DNA of 44,212 nt from positions 1 through 44,212 of the forward strand of contig VGFC01000011.1 of NCBI GenBank assembly GCA_016869045.1, given 5' to 3'. A program made the position numbers and the translations under genes. Within the stretch, counting starts at the first letter, position 1. The number at the start of each line of letters is the position of its first letter. The notes beneath the pieces were generated by a model. That model was given only the letters and a program-made list of their open reading frames with translations, ran no database searches and was not told the DNA's origin. Origin of the DNA: Armatimonadota bacterium (GTDB lineage: Bacteria > Armatimonadota > Zipacnadia > Zipacnadales > VGFC01). Of the stretch, positions 30,740 through 39,386 are shown piece after piece.

Positions 30740-31972
30740 TCAGCGGACGTTCCCGGTCAGACCCGGGGCCATCTGCAGCGCCTGCTGGAGGGCGCGGCTC
30801 GGACCGTCGAGCAACCCGATTCCCCAGCGGTCGAAGTTGCCCTTGATGGCCTCGTATGCCTGCGTCGGCGTGACGTTCGGCTGGGTCAGGACCTGCTGGA
30901 TGGCCATGAGCTGCTGGGGCGTGAGGGCGGGCGGCAGTCTTCGCGCATAGTCCTCCAGGCGGTCCGCCGCCTGGGCCGGCGTCTCGGCAGTGCCGACCAT
31001 CTGGAGGGCGCCCAGGGCGCCGGCCGACGCGTTCGTGCCGAGCAGTTGGGTCGCCATGAGGGTGATGCTGTCGCGCCCACCTTCCCGCCAGGTCTCCTCG
31101 TCCAGATTGCGGATCGCCTGCGCGATCTGACCGATCTGCCCCTTCGCGAGGGCCACATCCCTCTGGTGAGCCTGGTCAATCTGCTGAGCGACCCGCTGGG
31201 CCTCTTCCGGCGTGAACAGGCGAGGCCCTCTGGGGGACGACCCGGGCGACTGCGCGGACGGCTGGTTGGCGTCAGGCAGTTGCGGCTGGTCCTGAGGCGT
31301 CGGCAGGGGCGTCGATCCATCGGGGTTCGGCTGCAGTTGCGCCTGCGGATTGGGCGTGGGTGTCTGCTCGGTGTTCGGCTGATCCGCGGTCGGCTGATCG
31401 GGCGAGGGCGTGGTGATCGGACTGGGCGAGGGTTGTGGGTTCTGCGTGGGCGCTCCGGGCAGCGCGCGCCCGCTCTTCAGGAAGAGCGCGGCGATGATCG
31501 CCAGCGCGGCGATCACGCTAAGGACCGCTGCGACCTTCGCCTGCCAGGGCATCTTGCGGCGCACGTCCTCCGGGGGCCTCGCGGGGACGGCTGCGGGCGG
31601 CGCGGCGACGGGCTCGCCCGTCTCAACGTCCACGCCCTCCAGTTTGGCCAGCGCCCGCCGGGCCTTCGCGTGCCCGGGGTCGGCCGCCAGAGCCGCCCGT
31701 AGGGCCCGCAGCGCCGCGTCCGTCTGTCCGAGCCCGGCCAGCAGCACGCCTGCGTTGTAGTGACCCGAGGCATCGGTGGGACGCAGCGCCGCATAGCGCT
31801 GTGCTGCCTCCGCCGCCTGCTCGCGCTGTCCCGTCTCATGGTAGGCCCGTGAGAGGTGCTTCCACGCGTCGGCGTTCGACGGATCGCGGGCGGTCAGCAT
31901 CTCCAGCGTGCGGACTGCGCTGCCGTAGTTCCGCTCGCCGAGTTCCTTTACCGCGCTCTCCAACGGGTCCAT
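30740..31972 (-). CDS. TPR membrane protein with Pro-rich spacer, paralogue B
   Basis: The 410-residue protein starts with about three tetratricopeptide repeats (1-110: NYGSAVRTLEMLTARDPSNADAWKHLSRAYHETGQ...). A transmembrane helix follows at about 146-165 (KVAAVLSVIAALAIIAALFL), then a Pro/Gln/Thr-rich spacer (170-260) and an all-helical C-terminal domain. By charge, the TPR part is cytoplasmic and the C-terminus extracytoplasmic. It is a close paralogue of the gene upstream, whose stop is three bases before this ATG. The C-terminal domain is not recognised. Linkage to the ECF/anti-sigma pair suggests it transmits an envelope signal; this is inference. Confidence 0.8.
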   Translation of the reverse strand: MDPLESAVKELGERNYGSAVRTLEMLTARDPSNADAWKHLSRAYHETGQREQAAEAAQRYAALRPTDASGHYNAGVLLAGLGQTDAALRALRAALAADPGHAKARRALAKLEGVDVETGEPVAAPPAAVPARPPEDVRRKMPWQAKVAAVLSVIAALAIIAALFLKSGRALPGAPTQNPQPSPSPITTPSPDQPTADQPNTEQTPTPNPQAQLQPNPDGSTPLPTPQDQPQLPDANQPSAQSPGSSPRGPRLFTPEEAQRVAQQIDQAHQRDVALAKGQIGQIAQAIRNLDEETWREGGRDSITLMATQLLGTNASAGALGALQMVGTAETPAQAADRLEDYARRLPPALTPQQLMAIQQVLTQPNVTPTQAYEAIKGNFDRWGIGLLDGPSRALQQALQMAPGLTGNVR

Positions 31973-31975
31973 GTC

Positions 31976-33484
31976 CTAGTTCCCCTGCCGCATGCGCGCC
32001 TCGATCCGTGCACGCTCGCGTTCCGCGCGCTGCACGGCCTCGACGAGCACTTGGGTGGCGTAGTTCGAGACCCCAGTGTTGTTCTGCCGCAAGGTGGCGT
32101 CCACGTAAGCATAGGCCTGCTGCGCCGACGTGGCGTTGGCCAGGACCTGCGCGATCTGCAGCTTCACGTTCTGCGGGAGCACGCTGCGGAGGTTGCGGGA
32201 CTGGGCCTCGATGGCGTCCGCCGCCTGCCAGGCGTTGTCCGCATTGGTGATGTTGGCCATTACCTCCGCGCTCCCAAACGTGAGGCCCTGAGGAGCCATC
32301 GAAGGCCCCGTCGTTGCCAGCGCCGTCTGCAGGATCGGCCAGAAGTCCTCATCGTTGCAGGCGGGGTCGTGCCGCAGCCAGTTGGCCAGGTAGCCGAGGG
32401 TGCCCTGAATCTCCTGCCGCTCCGCATTGTCGATCCCGTCGGCTACGCGCTGTGCTTCGGCGGGAGTGAACAGCGGCTTGGGCTGCGGCGCCTGGGCCGG
32501 CTGAGGCTGAGGGGCCTGCGCGGGCTGCTTCGCCTGGGCGCCCGGCCCGGGGCCGGTCGAACCCTGAGCACCTGGGCCCGGCCCGCTCGCGCCTGTGCCC
32601 GCGGCCTCCTGCCCCGCCCCTGCCCCCGACCCTGACGCATTCCCCTGGCCGGCCAGCATCTCCAGAGGTATGGGTAGCCCCGGCGCCGAGTATTGGTTCT
32701 GCTGCGGGTTCTGCGCCACCGGTCGCTGCCAGAGCTGCCGCCACACCTGACGCGCTGCCGGTGCGGCCTGGTCCCTGTTCTTCACCTCGGGCATCGGCTG
32801 GATGGGCGGTCGCTCGGCGTTGGGCGAGGGCGTCGGCGTGCCGTCGGGCTGGGGCTGAACCTGGGCCACGTCCGTGGGCTGCGGCGCGCGCTCGATTGCA
32901 GGTGTGTTGGCATTCGCCTCCTCAGGGGGAGGAGTTGTCACTGCCGAGGGCGACGGCTCAGGCGCGTGTTTCTTCAGGCCGCGGTTGGCCGGGCCGCCGG
33001 GTAGGAAGAGCCACGCTACAATCGCCAGCGCCGCCACCACCGTCAGCGCAGCCGCCACCTTGCCCTGCCAGGGAGTACCTCGCCGTTCCCCCTCACGAGC
33101 CGGCGCCCCAGGCCTGGCGGGAGTTGCCGTGGCCGAGGGAGCCTCTTCCGTCAGCTTGTGCAGCGCTCGGCGCGCTTTGGCGTGACCAGGGTCCACAGCC
33201 AGGGCGGCGCGGAACGCGCGCTCGGCGGCCTCGCGCTGCCCGAACTGCGCCAGCAGCACGCCGGCATTGTAGTGCCCGGCAGCATCACCGGGCCGAAGCG
33301 CCGCATAGCGCTGAGCGGCATCGGCCGCCTTGGCCCTGTCGCCGACGCCGTAGTAGGCCCGCGCGAGGTGCTTCCAGGCCTCCGCGTTCATCGGGTCGCT
33401 GCCGGTCAGCATCTCCAGCGACCGGATGGCGCTGCCGTAGTCCCGCTCACTCAGCTCTGTGATAGCCCGCTCGAGGAGTTCCAT
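31976..33484 (-). CDS. TPR membrane protein with Pro-rich spacer, paralogue A
   Basis: The 502-residue protein has the same architecture as its downstream neighbour: three TPRs (DYGSAIRSLEMLTGSDPMNAEAWKHLARAYYGVGD..., 1-110), a transmembrane helix (VAAALTVVAALAIVAWLFLPG), and a longer Pro/Gln/Gly-rich spacer with GPGPGAQAKQPAQAPQP repeats. A helical C-terminal domain begins at PLFTPAEAQRVADGIDNAERQ, paralogous to LFTPEEAQRVAQQIDQAHQR in paralogue B. ATG 33484 is preceded by GGAGGGG at good spacing, which favours it over ATG 33499. It heads the TPR-TPR-sigma-anti-sigma unit. Confidence 0.8.
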   Translation of the reverse strand: MELLERAITELSERDYGSAIRSLEMLTGSDPMNAEAWKHLARAYYGVGDRAKAADAAQRYAALRPGDAAGHYNAGVLLAQFGQREAAERAFRAALAVDPGHAKARRALHKLTEEAPSATATPARPGAPAREGERRGTPWQGKVAAALTVVAALAIVAWLFLPGGPANRGLKKHAPEPSPSAVTTPPPEEANANTPAIERAPQPTDVAQVQPQPDGTPTPSPNAERPPIQPMPEVKNRDQAAPAARQVWRQLWQRPVAQNPQQNQYSAPGLPIPLEMLAGQGNASGSGAGAGQEAAGTGASGPGPGAQGSTGPGPGAQAKQPAQAPQPQPAQAPQPKPLFTPAEAQRVADGIDNAERQEIQGTLGYLANWLRHDPACNDEDFWPILQTALATTGPSMAPQGLTFGSAEVMANITNADNAWQAADAIEAQSRNLRSVLPQNVKLQIAQVLANATSAQQAYAYVDATLRQNNTGVSNYATQVLVEAVQRAERERARIEARMRQGN

Positions 33485-33501
33485 GGGCCCCTCCACCACG
33501 C

Positions 33502-33573
33502 GGTTTCGGGTCTCGGGTTACGGGTTTCGAGTTCGACGTCAGGCCGCCAACCCGAAACGCGAAACCTGAAACG
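33502..33573. repeat. Heptad-type inverted repeat (GTTTCGGG / CCCGAAAC)
   Basis: The left arm (33502-33532) holds GTTTCGGGTCTCGGGTTACG and GGGTTTCGAG; the right arm (33549-33573) holds AACCCGAAACGCGAAACCTG. Together they form an imperfect hairpin. The units match the GTTTCGG tandem at 26735-26776. It fills the gap between leuB and the TPR gene. Confidence 0.75.
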
Positions 33574-33577
33574 CCGC

Positions 33578-34627
33578 TCAAACCAGACTCGCGATGAGAT
33601 CCCCCGCCTCGCTCGTCCCGACGCCGCTCTTGGTCGAGAGGTCGCCGAGCTTGCCGGAGGCGAGGGCCTGCTCGACGGCCGTTTCGATGCTCTGGGCGAC
33701 CGCGGTCTCGCCGAGGTGGTCCATCATCATCCCGGCGGCCGCGATCGACGCCACAGGGCAGATCACGTTCTTCCCCGCGTGCTTGGGCGCGCTGCCGTGG
33801 ATCGGCTCGAACATCGAGACGCCATTGGGGTTAATATTCCCACTCGCGGCGACTCCCATTCCTCCCTGGATCATCGCGCCGAGGTCAGTGATGATGTCGC
33901 CGAACATGTTGCACGTCACGATGACGTCGAACCACTCGGGGTTCTTCACGAACCACATGCACGCCGCATCGACGAACGCACGGTCCTGCGTGATGTCGGG
34001 GTACTCCTCCCCCACCTCGGCGAAGGTCCGCCGCCACAGGTCATGCCCATAGATGAGCACGTTGGCCTTGTCCACGAGGGTGAGGGTCTTGCGCTTGTCG
34101 CGCTTGCGCGCCAACTCGTACGCCCAGCGGATGATCCGCTCCGTGCCCTTGCGCGTGTAGATGGCCGTCTGCGTGGCGACCTCATCCGGCGTGTTCTTCT
34201 TCAGGAAGCCCCCGACCCCGCAGTACAGGCACTCGGTATTCTCGCGCACCACGACAAAGTCTATGTCCGCCGGACCTTTGTCCTTGAGCGGCGTCTCGAC
34301 GCCCGGATAGAGCTTGATCGGGCGCAGATTCACGTACATGTCGAACTCGAATCGGATCTTGAGCAGGATCCCGTGTTCGAGGATACCCGGCTTCACCCGG
34401 TCATCACCGACCGCGCCCAGATAGATGGCGTCGAACTGGCGGAGTTCCTGTAGCTCCGAATCGGTGATGATCTCGCCCGTCTTCAGATAGCGCTCGGCGC
34501 CGATGTCGTAGGTGACCGTCTCGTACTTCACGCCATGCTTGGCGGTCGCGGCGTCGAGGACCTTGAGCCCCTCCCGCACGACCTCCGGCCCCACGCCATC
34601 GCATGGCAGAACCGCGATCTCATACAT
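33578..34627 (-). CDS. leuB: 3-isopropylmalate dehydrogenase (or close beta-decarboxylating relative)
   Basis: The 349-residue enzyme has the family start IAVLPCDGVGPEVVREGLKVL, substrate-binding NLRPIKLY, VRENTECLYCGVGG, the Lys/Tyr region KANVLIYGHDLWRR, metal-binding CNMFGDIITDLGAMIQGGMG, and nucleotide loop EPIHGSAPKHAGKN. It oxidatively decarboxylates 3-isopropylmalate in leucine synthesis; homoisocitrate or tartrate/malate relatives share these motifs, so substrate is not certain. No other leucine gene is in the window. ATG 34627 follows a TATAAT promoter with about 60 bases of leader and is divergent from tRNA-Asp. Confidence 0.88.
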   Translation of the reverse strand: MYEIAVLPCDGVGPEVVREGLKVLDAATAKHGVKYETVTYDIGAERYLKTGEIITDSELQELRQFDAIYLGAVGDDRVKPGILEHGILLKIRFEFDMYVNLRPIKLYPGVETPLKDKGPADIDFVVVRENTECLYCGVGGFLKKNTPDEVATQTAIYTRKGTERIIRWAYELARKRDKRKTLTLVDKANVLIYGHDLWRRTFAEVGEEYPDITQDRAFVDAACMWFVKNPEWFDVIVTCNMFGDIITDLGAMIQGGMGVAASGNINPNGVSMFEPIHGSAPKHAGKNVICPVASIAAAGMMMDHLGETAVAQSIETAVEQALASGKLGDLSTKSGVGTSEAGDLIASLV

Positions 34628-34694
34628 GAGTGTCCACGAGCCTCTCGCTAGTTGGCAGCCGTCGTCACGGGCGCGATGGCTGCAGTGAGCCGTG

Positions 34695-34723
34695 ATTATA
34701 GCACCGTTGGGGTCGGCGGGAAA
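34695..34723 (-). promoter_or_regulatory. Promoter of leuB
   Basis: On the minus strand a perfect TATAAT (34695-34700) is preceded at 17 bases by TTTCCC (34718-34723), a weak -35 box. The start would be near 34688. The leader shows only a small CGAG/CTCG hairpin; no leader peptide or T-box is evident. Confidence 0.6.
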
Positions 34724-34754
34724 GGGGGGCACGAGAGGCGAACCGTGAAGGTGG

Positions 34755-34783
34755 TTGACACAGGCCAACCCGCGTGCTACTAT
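34755..34783 (+). promoter_or_regulatory. Strong promoter of tRNA-Asp
   Basis: Perfect TTGACA (34755-34760), 17-base spacer and TACTAT (34778-34783). The start site would be near 34790, about 50 bases before the mature tRNA. Confidence 0.8.
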
Positions 34784-34840
34784 GCGTCCGACAGGCCGAG
34801 GGCGGCCTGTCATGTTTGTCCTTCAGTGGTCGGAACGCGC

Positions 34841-34919
34841 GGGCCCGTAGCTCAGTCGGTTCAGAGTGCCAGCCTGTCAAGCTGGAAGTCGCGGGTTCAA
34901 GTCCCGTCGGGCCCGCCAT
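34841..34919 (+). tRNA. tRNA-Asp (anticodon GTC), CCA encoded
   Basis: The sequence folds as a complete cloverleaf: acceptor GGGCCCG paired with CGGGCCC, D arm GCTC...GAGT, anticodon stem CCAGC/GCTGG around CTGTCAA (anticodon GTC), short variable loop, T arm GCGGG TTCAAGT CCCGT, discriminator G and genomic CCA at 34917-34919. Confidence 0.97.
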
Positions 34920-34943
34920 ACTGCCATTGTCCTCGTCCTTGCA

Positions 34944-34976
34944 CGAAGCCCGACCGAGGTCCTGGTCCGGGCTTCG
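34944..34976 (+). terminator. Hairpin downstream of tRNA-Asp
   Basis: CGAAGCCCGACC pairs with GGTCCGGGCTTCG, a 12-base stem with one bulge and a short loop, followed by CCTGTTTCC. It lies 25 bases after the tRNA and is a plausible terminator, though the T tract is poor. Confidence 0.6.
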
Positions 34977-35130
34977 CCTGTTTCCACGGCCGTGTCTACC
35001 AGCTGCCCGCTGCGACCCGCTCGATTGGGTGGGGCCGCGTCTGAGTCCTCCGTGGCAGTCGCGCCATCTATCCGCCGGCCGTCGATCGTTGCGGGAGGCC
35101 GGGGGTCGCATCCCGGCCGAGGATGCCCCG

Positions 35131-35898
35131 CTACCCGGAAGCCCGCTCCTCCGTTCCCTCGTGCAGACCCGAGAGGGCGACGGTCATCCTCGTCTCCAGC
35201 TCAAACTGCAACGCTTTGGCGGCTTCGTCGAACGCGCGGTCCAGTGTGCCGGTCTCCTCGCCGACGGTCGCCATCTGTACCGTGATGGGCGAGAACTCAG
35301 CGTCCGTCAGCCGAGCGTGTACCCGGGTGTCAGGTTCCAGCGGACGCCTCAGCACCTCGGCGCGCTCCGCATCCTGTGCGAAGGCCTCGGCGGCCACCTC
35401 CAACGCCATCGAGAGCGGCACGCCGCTTGCGAGCATCATGCTCGCCATGGCGCAGTACAGGTACTCCGCCGTGCGATGTCTGAAGTCCAGCACGGAGCCC
35501 TCGACGAGCGCGTAGGCCTCCTCCCTGGTGGCCACCAGGCCCAGCGCTTTCGCGAGGAGGACGTGGGTGTGGAAGCGGGCGTGCCATTCGAGGTCTCGCG
35601 CCAGCCACTCCGCCCACACGGCGAGCGTCTCGTCCACCACACCGCCGACCTCGCCGGCCCGCACGATCAGGATCGCCACCCCGCCGAAGACGTCGGGGTG
35701 CTGCTTCATGGCATCGGAGAGGGTCGCACCCGTCTCGATGCGGGCCATCAGATCGGCGGTGACCCCGTCCAGCGGCGAGGAGCTGACGGCTTTCAGGATG
35801 TCCAGGGCGCGCATGAGGCTCACGCCGGCCCCGATGAGCGTCGCGAACTTCCTGGCCCAGAGTGCGAGTGCCAACGGCGTGACTTGCTGTTCGGTCAT
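35131..35898 (-). CDS. Soluble GspF/T2SSF-like protein coupled to an ECF sigma factor
   Basis: The 255-residue protein has two T2SSF-like helical domains: residues 13-105 (WARKFATLIGAGVSLMRALDIL, GATLSDAMKQHPDVFG, VRAGEVGGVVDETLAVW) and 145-245 (MASMMLASGVPLSMALEVAAE, SPITVQMATVGEETGTLDRAFDEAAKAL). GspF/PilC proteins have membrane helices after each domain; here no hydrophobic stretch is long enough, so the protein is probably cytoplasmic. No other secretion or pilus gene is near. Its ATG overlaps the sigma gene stop by four bases (ATGA), so it is translationally coupled. An anti-sigma or sigma-modulating role is inferred, not known. Confidence 0.8.
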   Translation of the reverse strand: MTEQQVTPLALALWARKFATLIGAGVSLMRALDILKAVSSSPLDGVTADLMARIETGATLSDAMKQHPDVFGGVAILIVRAGEVGGVVDETLAVWAEWLARDLEWHARFHTHVLLAKALGLVATREEAYALVEGSVLDFRHRTAEYLYCAMASMMLASGVPLSMALEVAAEAFAQDAERAEVLRRPLEPDTRVHARLTDAEFSPITVQMATVGEETGTLDRAFDEAAKALQFELETRMTVALSGLHEGTEERASG

Positions 35899-36488
35899 GT
35901 CGGTCTCTCCCTCCCGTCGGCCTTCTGTCGGGCGACGGCCTCGCCCATTCGGTCCCGCAGGAGCGCTCGCAGGCGGCTCCGTGCTCGGTGTAGTCTGCCC
36001 ACGACGGTCGTCTCAGGCACGTCCAGGAAGTCGGCGATCTCACGATAGCTGCTGCCGTGAGCGTGCATGAGGAACGCGAGGCGGTTGTTCTCGGGAAGCC
36101 CCGCCAGCGCTGCGGCAACCTCGCGGCCCAACTGGCGCCGAGCGACCTCCTCGAACGTATCCGGGAGCGCCATCTGCTGAGCTGCCTCAAGGCCCAAGAG
36201 CACTGGCGCGGGTCGCCTGACCCATGAGCGGCAGCAGTTCAGCGCGATCTGACGCAACCAACGCGGGAAGGCGGCAGGCTCTCGCAGCTCCGACAGCGCT
36301 GCGTGGGCCTGGAGGAGCGCCTCCTGGGCCAGGTCCTCGGCTACGGCGAAGTCGCGGGTGCGGTCGAAGCACAGGGCGTGGACGCCCGGGCGATAGCGCC
36401 GCGCGAGTTCGTCGAAGGCTGCGCGGTCGCCGACGGAAGCGTCTCGCACGAGTTCGAGTAGGCCAGGCGGATCGCCCATCGCGCTCAC
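35895..36488 (-). CDS. ECF RNA polymerase sigma factor (partner of the GspF-like protein)
   Basis: The 197-residue protein has region 2 (AFDELARRYRPGVHALCFDRTRDFAVAEDLAQEALLQAHAALSELREPAAFPRWLRQIALNCC) and region 4 (LPENNRLAFLMHAHGSSYREIADFLDVPETTVVGRLHRARSRLRALL). There is no zinc-finger anti-sigma gene beside it; instead the GspF-like gene follows with a four-base overlap. The C-terminal 20 residues are basic and beyond the usual end. GTG 36488 or ATG 36479 may be the start. It is divergent in sequence from the ECF factor at 30047-30715, so they are not recent duplicates. Confidence 0.9.
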   Translation of the reverse strand: MSAMGDPPGLLELVRDASVGDRAAFDELARRYRPGVHALCFDRTRDFAVAEDLAQEALLQAHAALSELREPAAFPRWLRQIALNCCRSWVRRPAPVLLGLEAAQQMALPDTFEEVARRQLGREVAAALAGLPENNRLAFLMHAHGSSYREIADFLDVPETTVVGRLHRARSRLRALLRDRMGEAVARQKADGRERPT

Positions 36489-36557
36489 TGCCGAGAGATC
36501 AGGCTTGCTGAGATAGACGCGCGGACGAGGAGGTTCCTTACGCGTGACGGGCGGCGG

Positions 36558-39374
36558 TCATCTCAGCTCCATCACGGTCACCGAGTGCGCAGGGAAGACG
36601 TGGGTGAAGGCGTTCGCCGCGTCCGTCACCGGCGACGCCACGGGCGCGATGTGATTCGGTTCCGCGAGGGTGTTGCGCTCGTCGAGGTCGGCCTTCACGA
36701 GCCATTGGCGCGCGCGCTTGACGGAGAGACCTGCTGCGATGTCGATCGCGCACTTGGCGTCCTCGGCGGCGGGGTTGACGACCTTGAGCACCAGCGTCTT
36801 CCGATCCTCACTGAGGGTGGCGTTGGCATTGAGGCCGCCGAGGCTCTCGCAGGTCACCAGCGTCGGCTGGAAGTGGTCTTGGTAGAGCTTCATCACCACG
36901 TAGTTGGGCGCGGGGAACCAGCCTGAACGGTCGTGGTTGACGAAGGCGTTGTCCCAGGCCGTCGCATCGACGCGGCGCAGGAAGAGCGCGGGGCTGGCCA
37001 TTTGCACGGCGTCGCAGCGCTCCATGACGTTGAGCAGGCCGCCGGCGAACAGCCCGGTGCGCCAGTCGGTGCTCTGCGCGTTCCACTCGGTGACGGCCAG
37101 CTTCACCTTGGGGTTGGGGCTGTCGGCGATGAGCTTCTCGTAGCGCCGCCAGACGGCCTCATGGCCGAGCGGGGCCTCGGCGAAGCGGTTCGGGTCATCG
37201 TAGAGGTGGTAGCTGATCAGGTCGATGTCCTTGCCTAAGACCTCCAGCAGGCGCGCGTCGCCGTTCTCCCAGAAGGTGCAGGCGTACAGCGTGACCTTGG
37301 GCCAACGCTCGCGGATGGCCTTGGCGAACCGCAGGGCGCGCTCAGCGTAGGCCTCGACGCCCATGCCCCATGTCTCGTTGTCCAGCTCCCAGTGGGTCAC
37401 GTTGTACGGCTCGGGGTGACCGTTCTGCGCGCGGAGCTTGCCCATCGGAGTAGACGCGTCCCCGTTGCAGTACTCGATCCACTCCAGCGCCTCCCGGAAG
37501 TACTCGTCCACCTGCTCCGGCGAGTCCCAGCTCCCCAGGTTCAGCACGATGAGCGGCTCGGCGCCGACCTCGCGGCAGAAGCGGATGAACTCGTCCGTGC
37601 CGAAGCCGCCCGAGTCCCACTCGCCCCAGGGCGCGTTGTAGAAGGGCTTGCGCTCGCGCTGCGGGCCCAGCGTGTTCTTCCAGCGGAAGATCGAGGCGAA
37701 GCAGCCGCCGGGCCAGCGGATGATTGGCGGCTTCAGCCCGCGCACGGCCTCCAGAAGGTCCGCGCGGCAGCCCGTTTTCAGCGAATCGTCGCGCATCAGC
37801 GAGACCATGTCGATCAGCAGCGTCCCATCGCCGCGAGCGGTGATCGACAGGGCTGCGTTCGGGTCGCCACCTTTGGGGTTCAGGGCGAACTCCGCGTCCT
37901 GCCATTCGGTCTTGCCAGGCTTGGGCTCGGCCGCGGCCAGTGTGGTTCCATCTTGCGCGAGCAGGGCCACGCGCACGTCCGCCCTGCCGTCCGCGCGCAT
38001 CCGGACGACTCCGTGGTACTTGTGTCCCGCGACGATGTTCACCGGCTGCTGGCTGAGGCCGGCCACGGCATTGGACAGCGCGAGGCGGGCGACGATGCCC
38101 GTGTTGGGGGAGGACTTGTCGGCCACGAAGGTGACGGCCTCAGGCGTCGGCTCGATGACCTTCCAGGCCTCCACCGACTCGTCGGCCTTGAGGTTCGCTG
38201 CGAAGTCGACCGGCAAAGCCTTCCCCGCGAGGTCCGTCACGCGGAAGTCCTTGAACTCCGCGCTGGTCGCCCACGTGCCGACGCCCACGCCGCCCTTCGG
38301 GTGCGCGGCGTTGCGCACATCGAGCAGCTTCTGGCCATCCAGCCAGCCCTGGAGGTGATCGCCCTCGACGCGCAGGCGGATCTCGTACCAGTGGTCGCTC
38401 TCGATGCGGCCCTCCATCGTTGTCCCGTCTACGATCCCCCGGCCGTCGTTGACCTCGACCTCCAGCGCATGGCGCTGGTTGCCCCAGCCGCCGAGGTTCC
38501 ACCAGTAGAAGTGCCTGTCGGAGGCGCAGCGGAAGAGGATCAGGAAGCCCTCCGCGCCGCCGGTCTTGCGCGCCCTGAGGGTGAACTCGTAGTCGGTCCA
38601 GTTGGGATCGCCGGCGAGGGTCTTGATGTCCGTGCCCATCGACGACTGGACCAGGACGCCGTCCTCCATGCGGAACCCGTGGGGCCCGACGAAGGCGCGG
38701 TTCGCGAGCAACTCGCCGAACAGACCGCCCTCAACCGAGTGGTAGATGTGCTCCAGGAAGTGACCGTACACATGCGGATGGATGGTCCTGATGACCTTGG
38801 CCGGGTCGATGGTGAGCTTCGCGCCGACGTCATCGGGCAGGCCGGCTAGCGGTGATGTCACGGAGAGGTCGGAGAACACGAGTCTCAGCTCCTTCCCACG
38901 GGGAACCGCGCCGCCGGCCCAGTTCTCGCCGCCGTCAATCCAGAACCGCAGGTTCAGCGGCTGGGGGAGGCTCTCCCACGTGAGGTCGCCGAAGGCACCC
39001 ATTCCCCCCACGCTGATCCGGACCTCATGCGTCCCGGCAGACGGCAGCTGCTCGATGTGGAAGAACCGCGGCCCGAGGCCCTCCGTGGCGAGTTGCACCT
39101 CCAGCGCTGTCGGGGCGCCGCAGGTCAGTTCGAAGCGGATGACGTGACTCGGGCCCACGCGGATGGGCAGCTTGCGCTCGACGAAGTAGAGGCCGGGCTG
39201 GATCGGCGGCAGGCGCCACTCGAGGCCCTCGGCGGTCACCCGTGTGCTCGTCGCCGGGGAGTTCGTTTTCCACGCGGAGGCGCCCGCGAAGTCCTCGCTG
39301 AAGGGCGCGCGGTCAGCCGCTGGGCATGAGGGAGCGAGCAGACAGACAGCCAGAGCCTGCAGTAGGGGCAGCAT
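36558..39374 (-). CDS. Secreted GH51 alpha-L-arabinofuranosidase
   Basis: The 938-residue enzyme begins with a signal peptide (MLPLLQALAVCLLAPSCPA) and a beta-sandwich binding region. The GH51 hallmark IHPHVYGHFLEHIYHSVEGGLFGELLANRAFVG appears near residue 190. A LamG-like insertion follows (ETYEFTLRARKTGG-type region, about 255-370). The catalytic barrel has WELDNETWG (E667, acid/base) and LAVTEWNAQS (E763, nucleophile), then the C-terminal beta domain. It would release L-arabinose from plant or microbial polysaccharides outside the cell. GGAG lies before ATG 39374. The PHP and sulfatase-like genes lie upstream on the same strand, suggesting one catabolic unit. Confidence 0.92.
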   Translation of the reverse strand: MLPLLQALAVCLLAPSCPAADRAPFSEDFAGASAWKTNSPATSTRVTAEGLEWRLPPIQPGLYFVERKLPIRVGPSHVIRFELTCGAPTALEVQLATEGLGPRFFHIEQLPSAGTHEVRISVGGMGAFGDLTWESLPQPLNLRFWIDGGENWAGGAVPRGKELRLVFSDLSVTSPLAGLPDDVGAKLTIDPAKVIRTIHPHVYGHFLEHIYHSVEGGLFGELLANRAFVGPHGFRMEDGVLVQSSMGTDIKTLAGDPNWTDYEFTLRARKTGGAEGFLILFRCASDRHFYWWNLGGWGNQRHALEVEVNDGRGIVDGTTMEGRIESDHWYEIRLRVEGDHLQGWLDGQKLLDVRNAAHPKGGVGVGTWATSAEFKDFRVTDLAGKALPVDFAANLKADESVEAWKVIEPTPEAVTFVADKSSPNTGIVARLALSNAVAGLSQQPVNIVAGHKYHGVVRMRADGRADVRVALLAQDGTTLAAAEPKPGKTEWQDAEFALNPKGGDPNAALSITARGDGTLLIDMVSLMRDDSLKTGCRADLLEAVRGLKPPIIRWPGGCFASIFRWKNTLGPQRERKPFYNAPWGEWDSGGFGTDEFIRFCREVGAEPLIVLNLGSWDSPEQVDEYFREALEWIEYCNGDASTPMGKLRAQNGHPEPYNVTHWELDNETWGMGVEAYAERALRFAKAIRERWPKVTLYACTFWENGDARLLEVLGKDIDLISYHLYDDPNRFAEAPLGHEAVWRRYEKLIADSPNPKVKLAVTEWNAQSTDWRTGLFAGGLLNVMERCDAVQMASPALFLRRVDATAWDNAFVNHDRSGWFPAPNYVVMKLYQDHFQPTLVTCESLGGLNANATLSEDRKTLVLKVVNPAAEDAKCAIDIAAGLSVKRARQWLVKADLDERNTLAEPNHIAPVASPVTDAANAFTHVFPAHSVTVMELR

Positions 39375-39386
39375 GGTGGTTCTCCG

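Noticed and set aside
36510-36535. GGAACC and CGTCTA upstream of the second ECF gene as an autoregulated ECF promoter
   Set aside because: The 12-base spacing between the elements is shorter than usual for ECF promoters (about 15-17), so I do not claim it.
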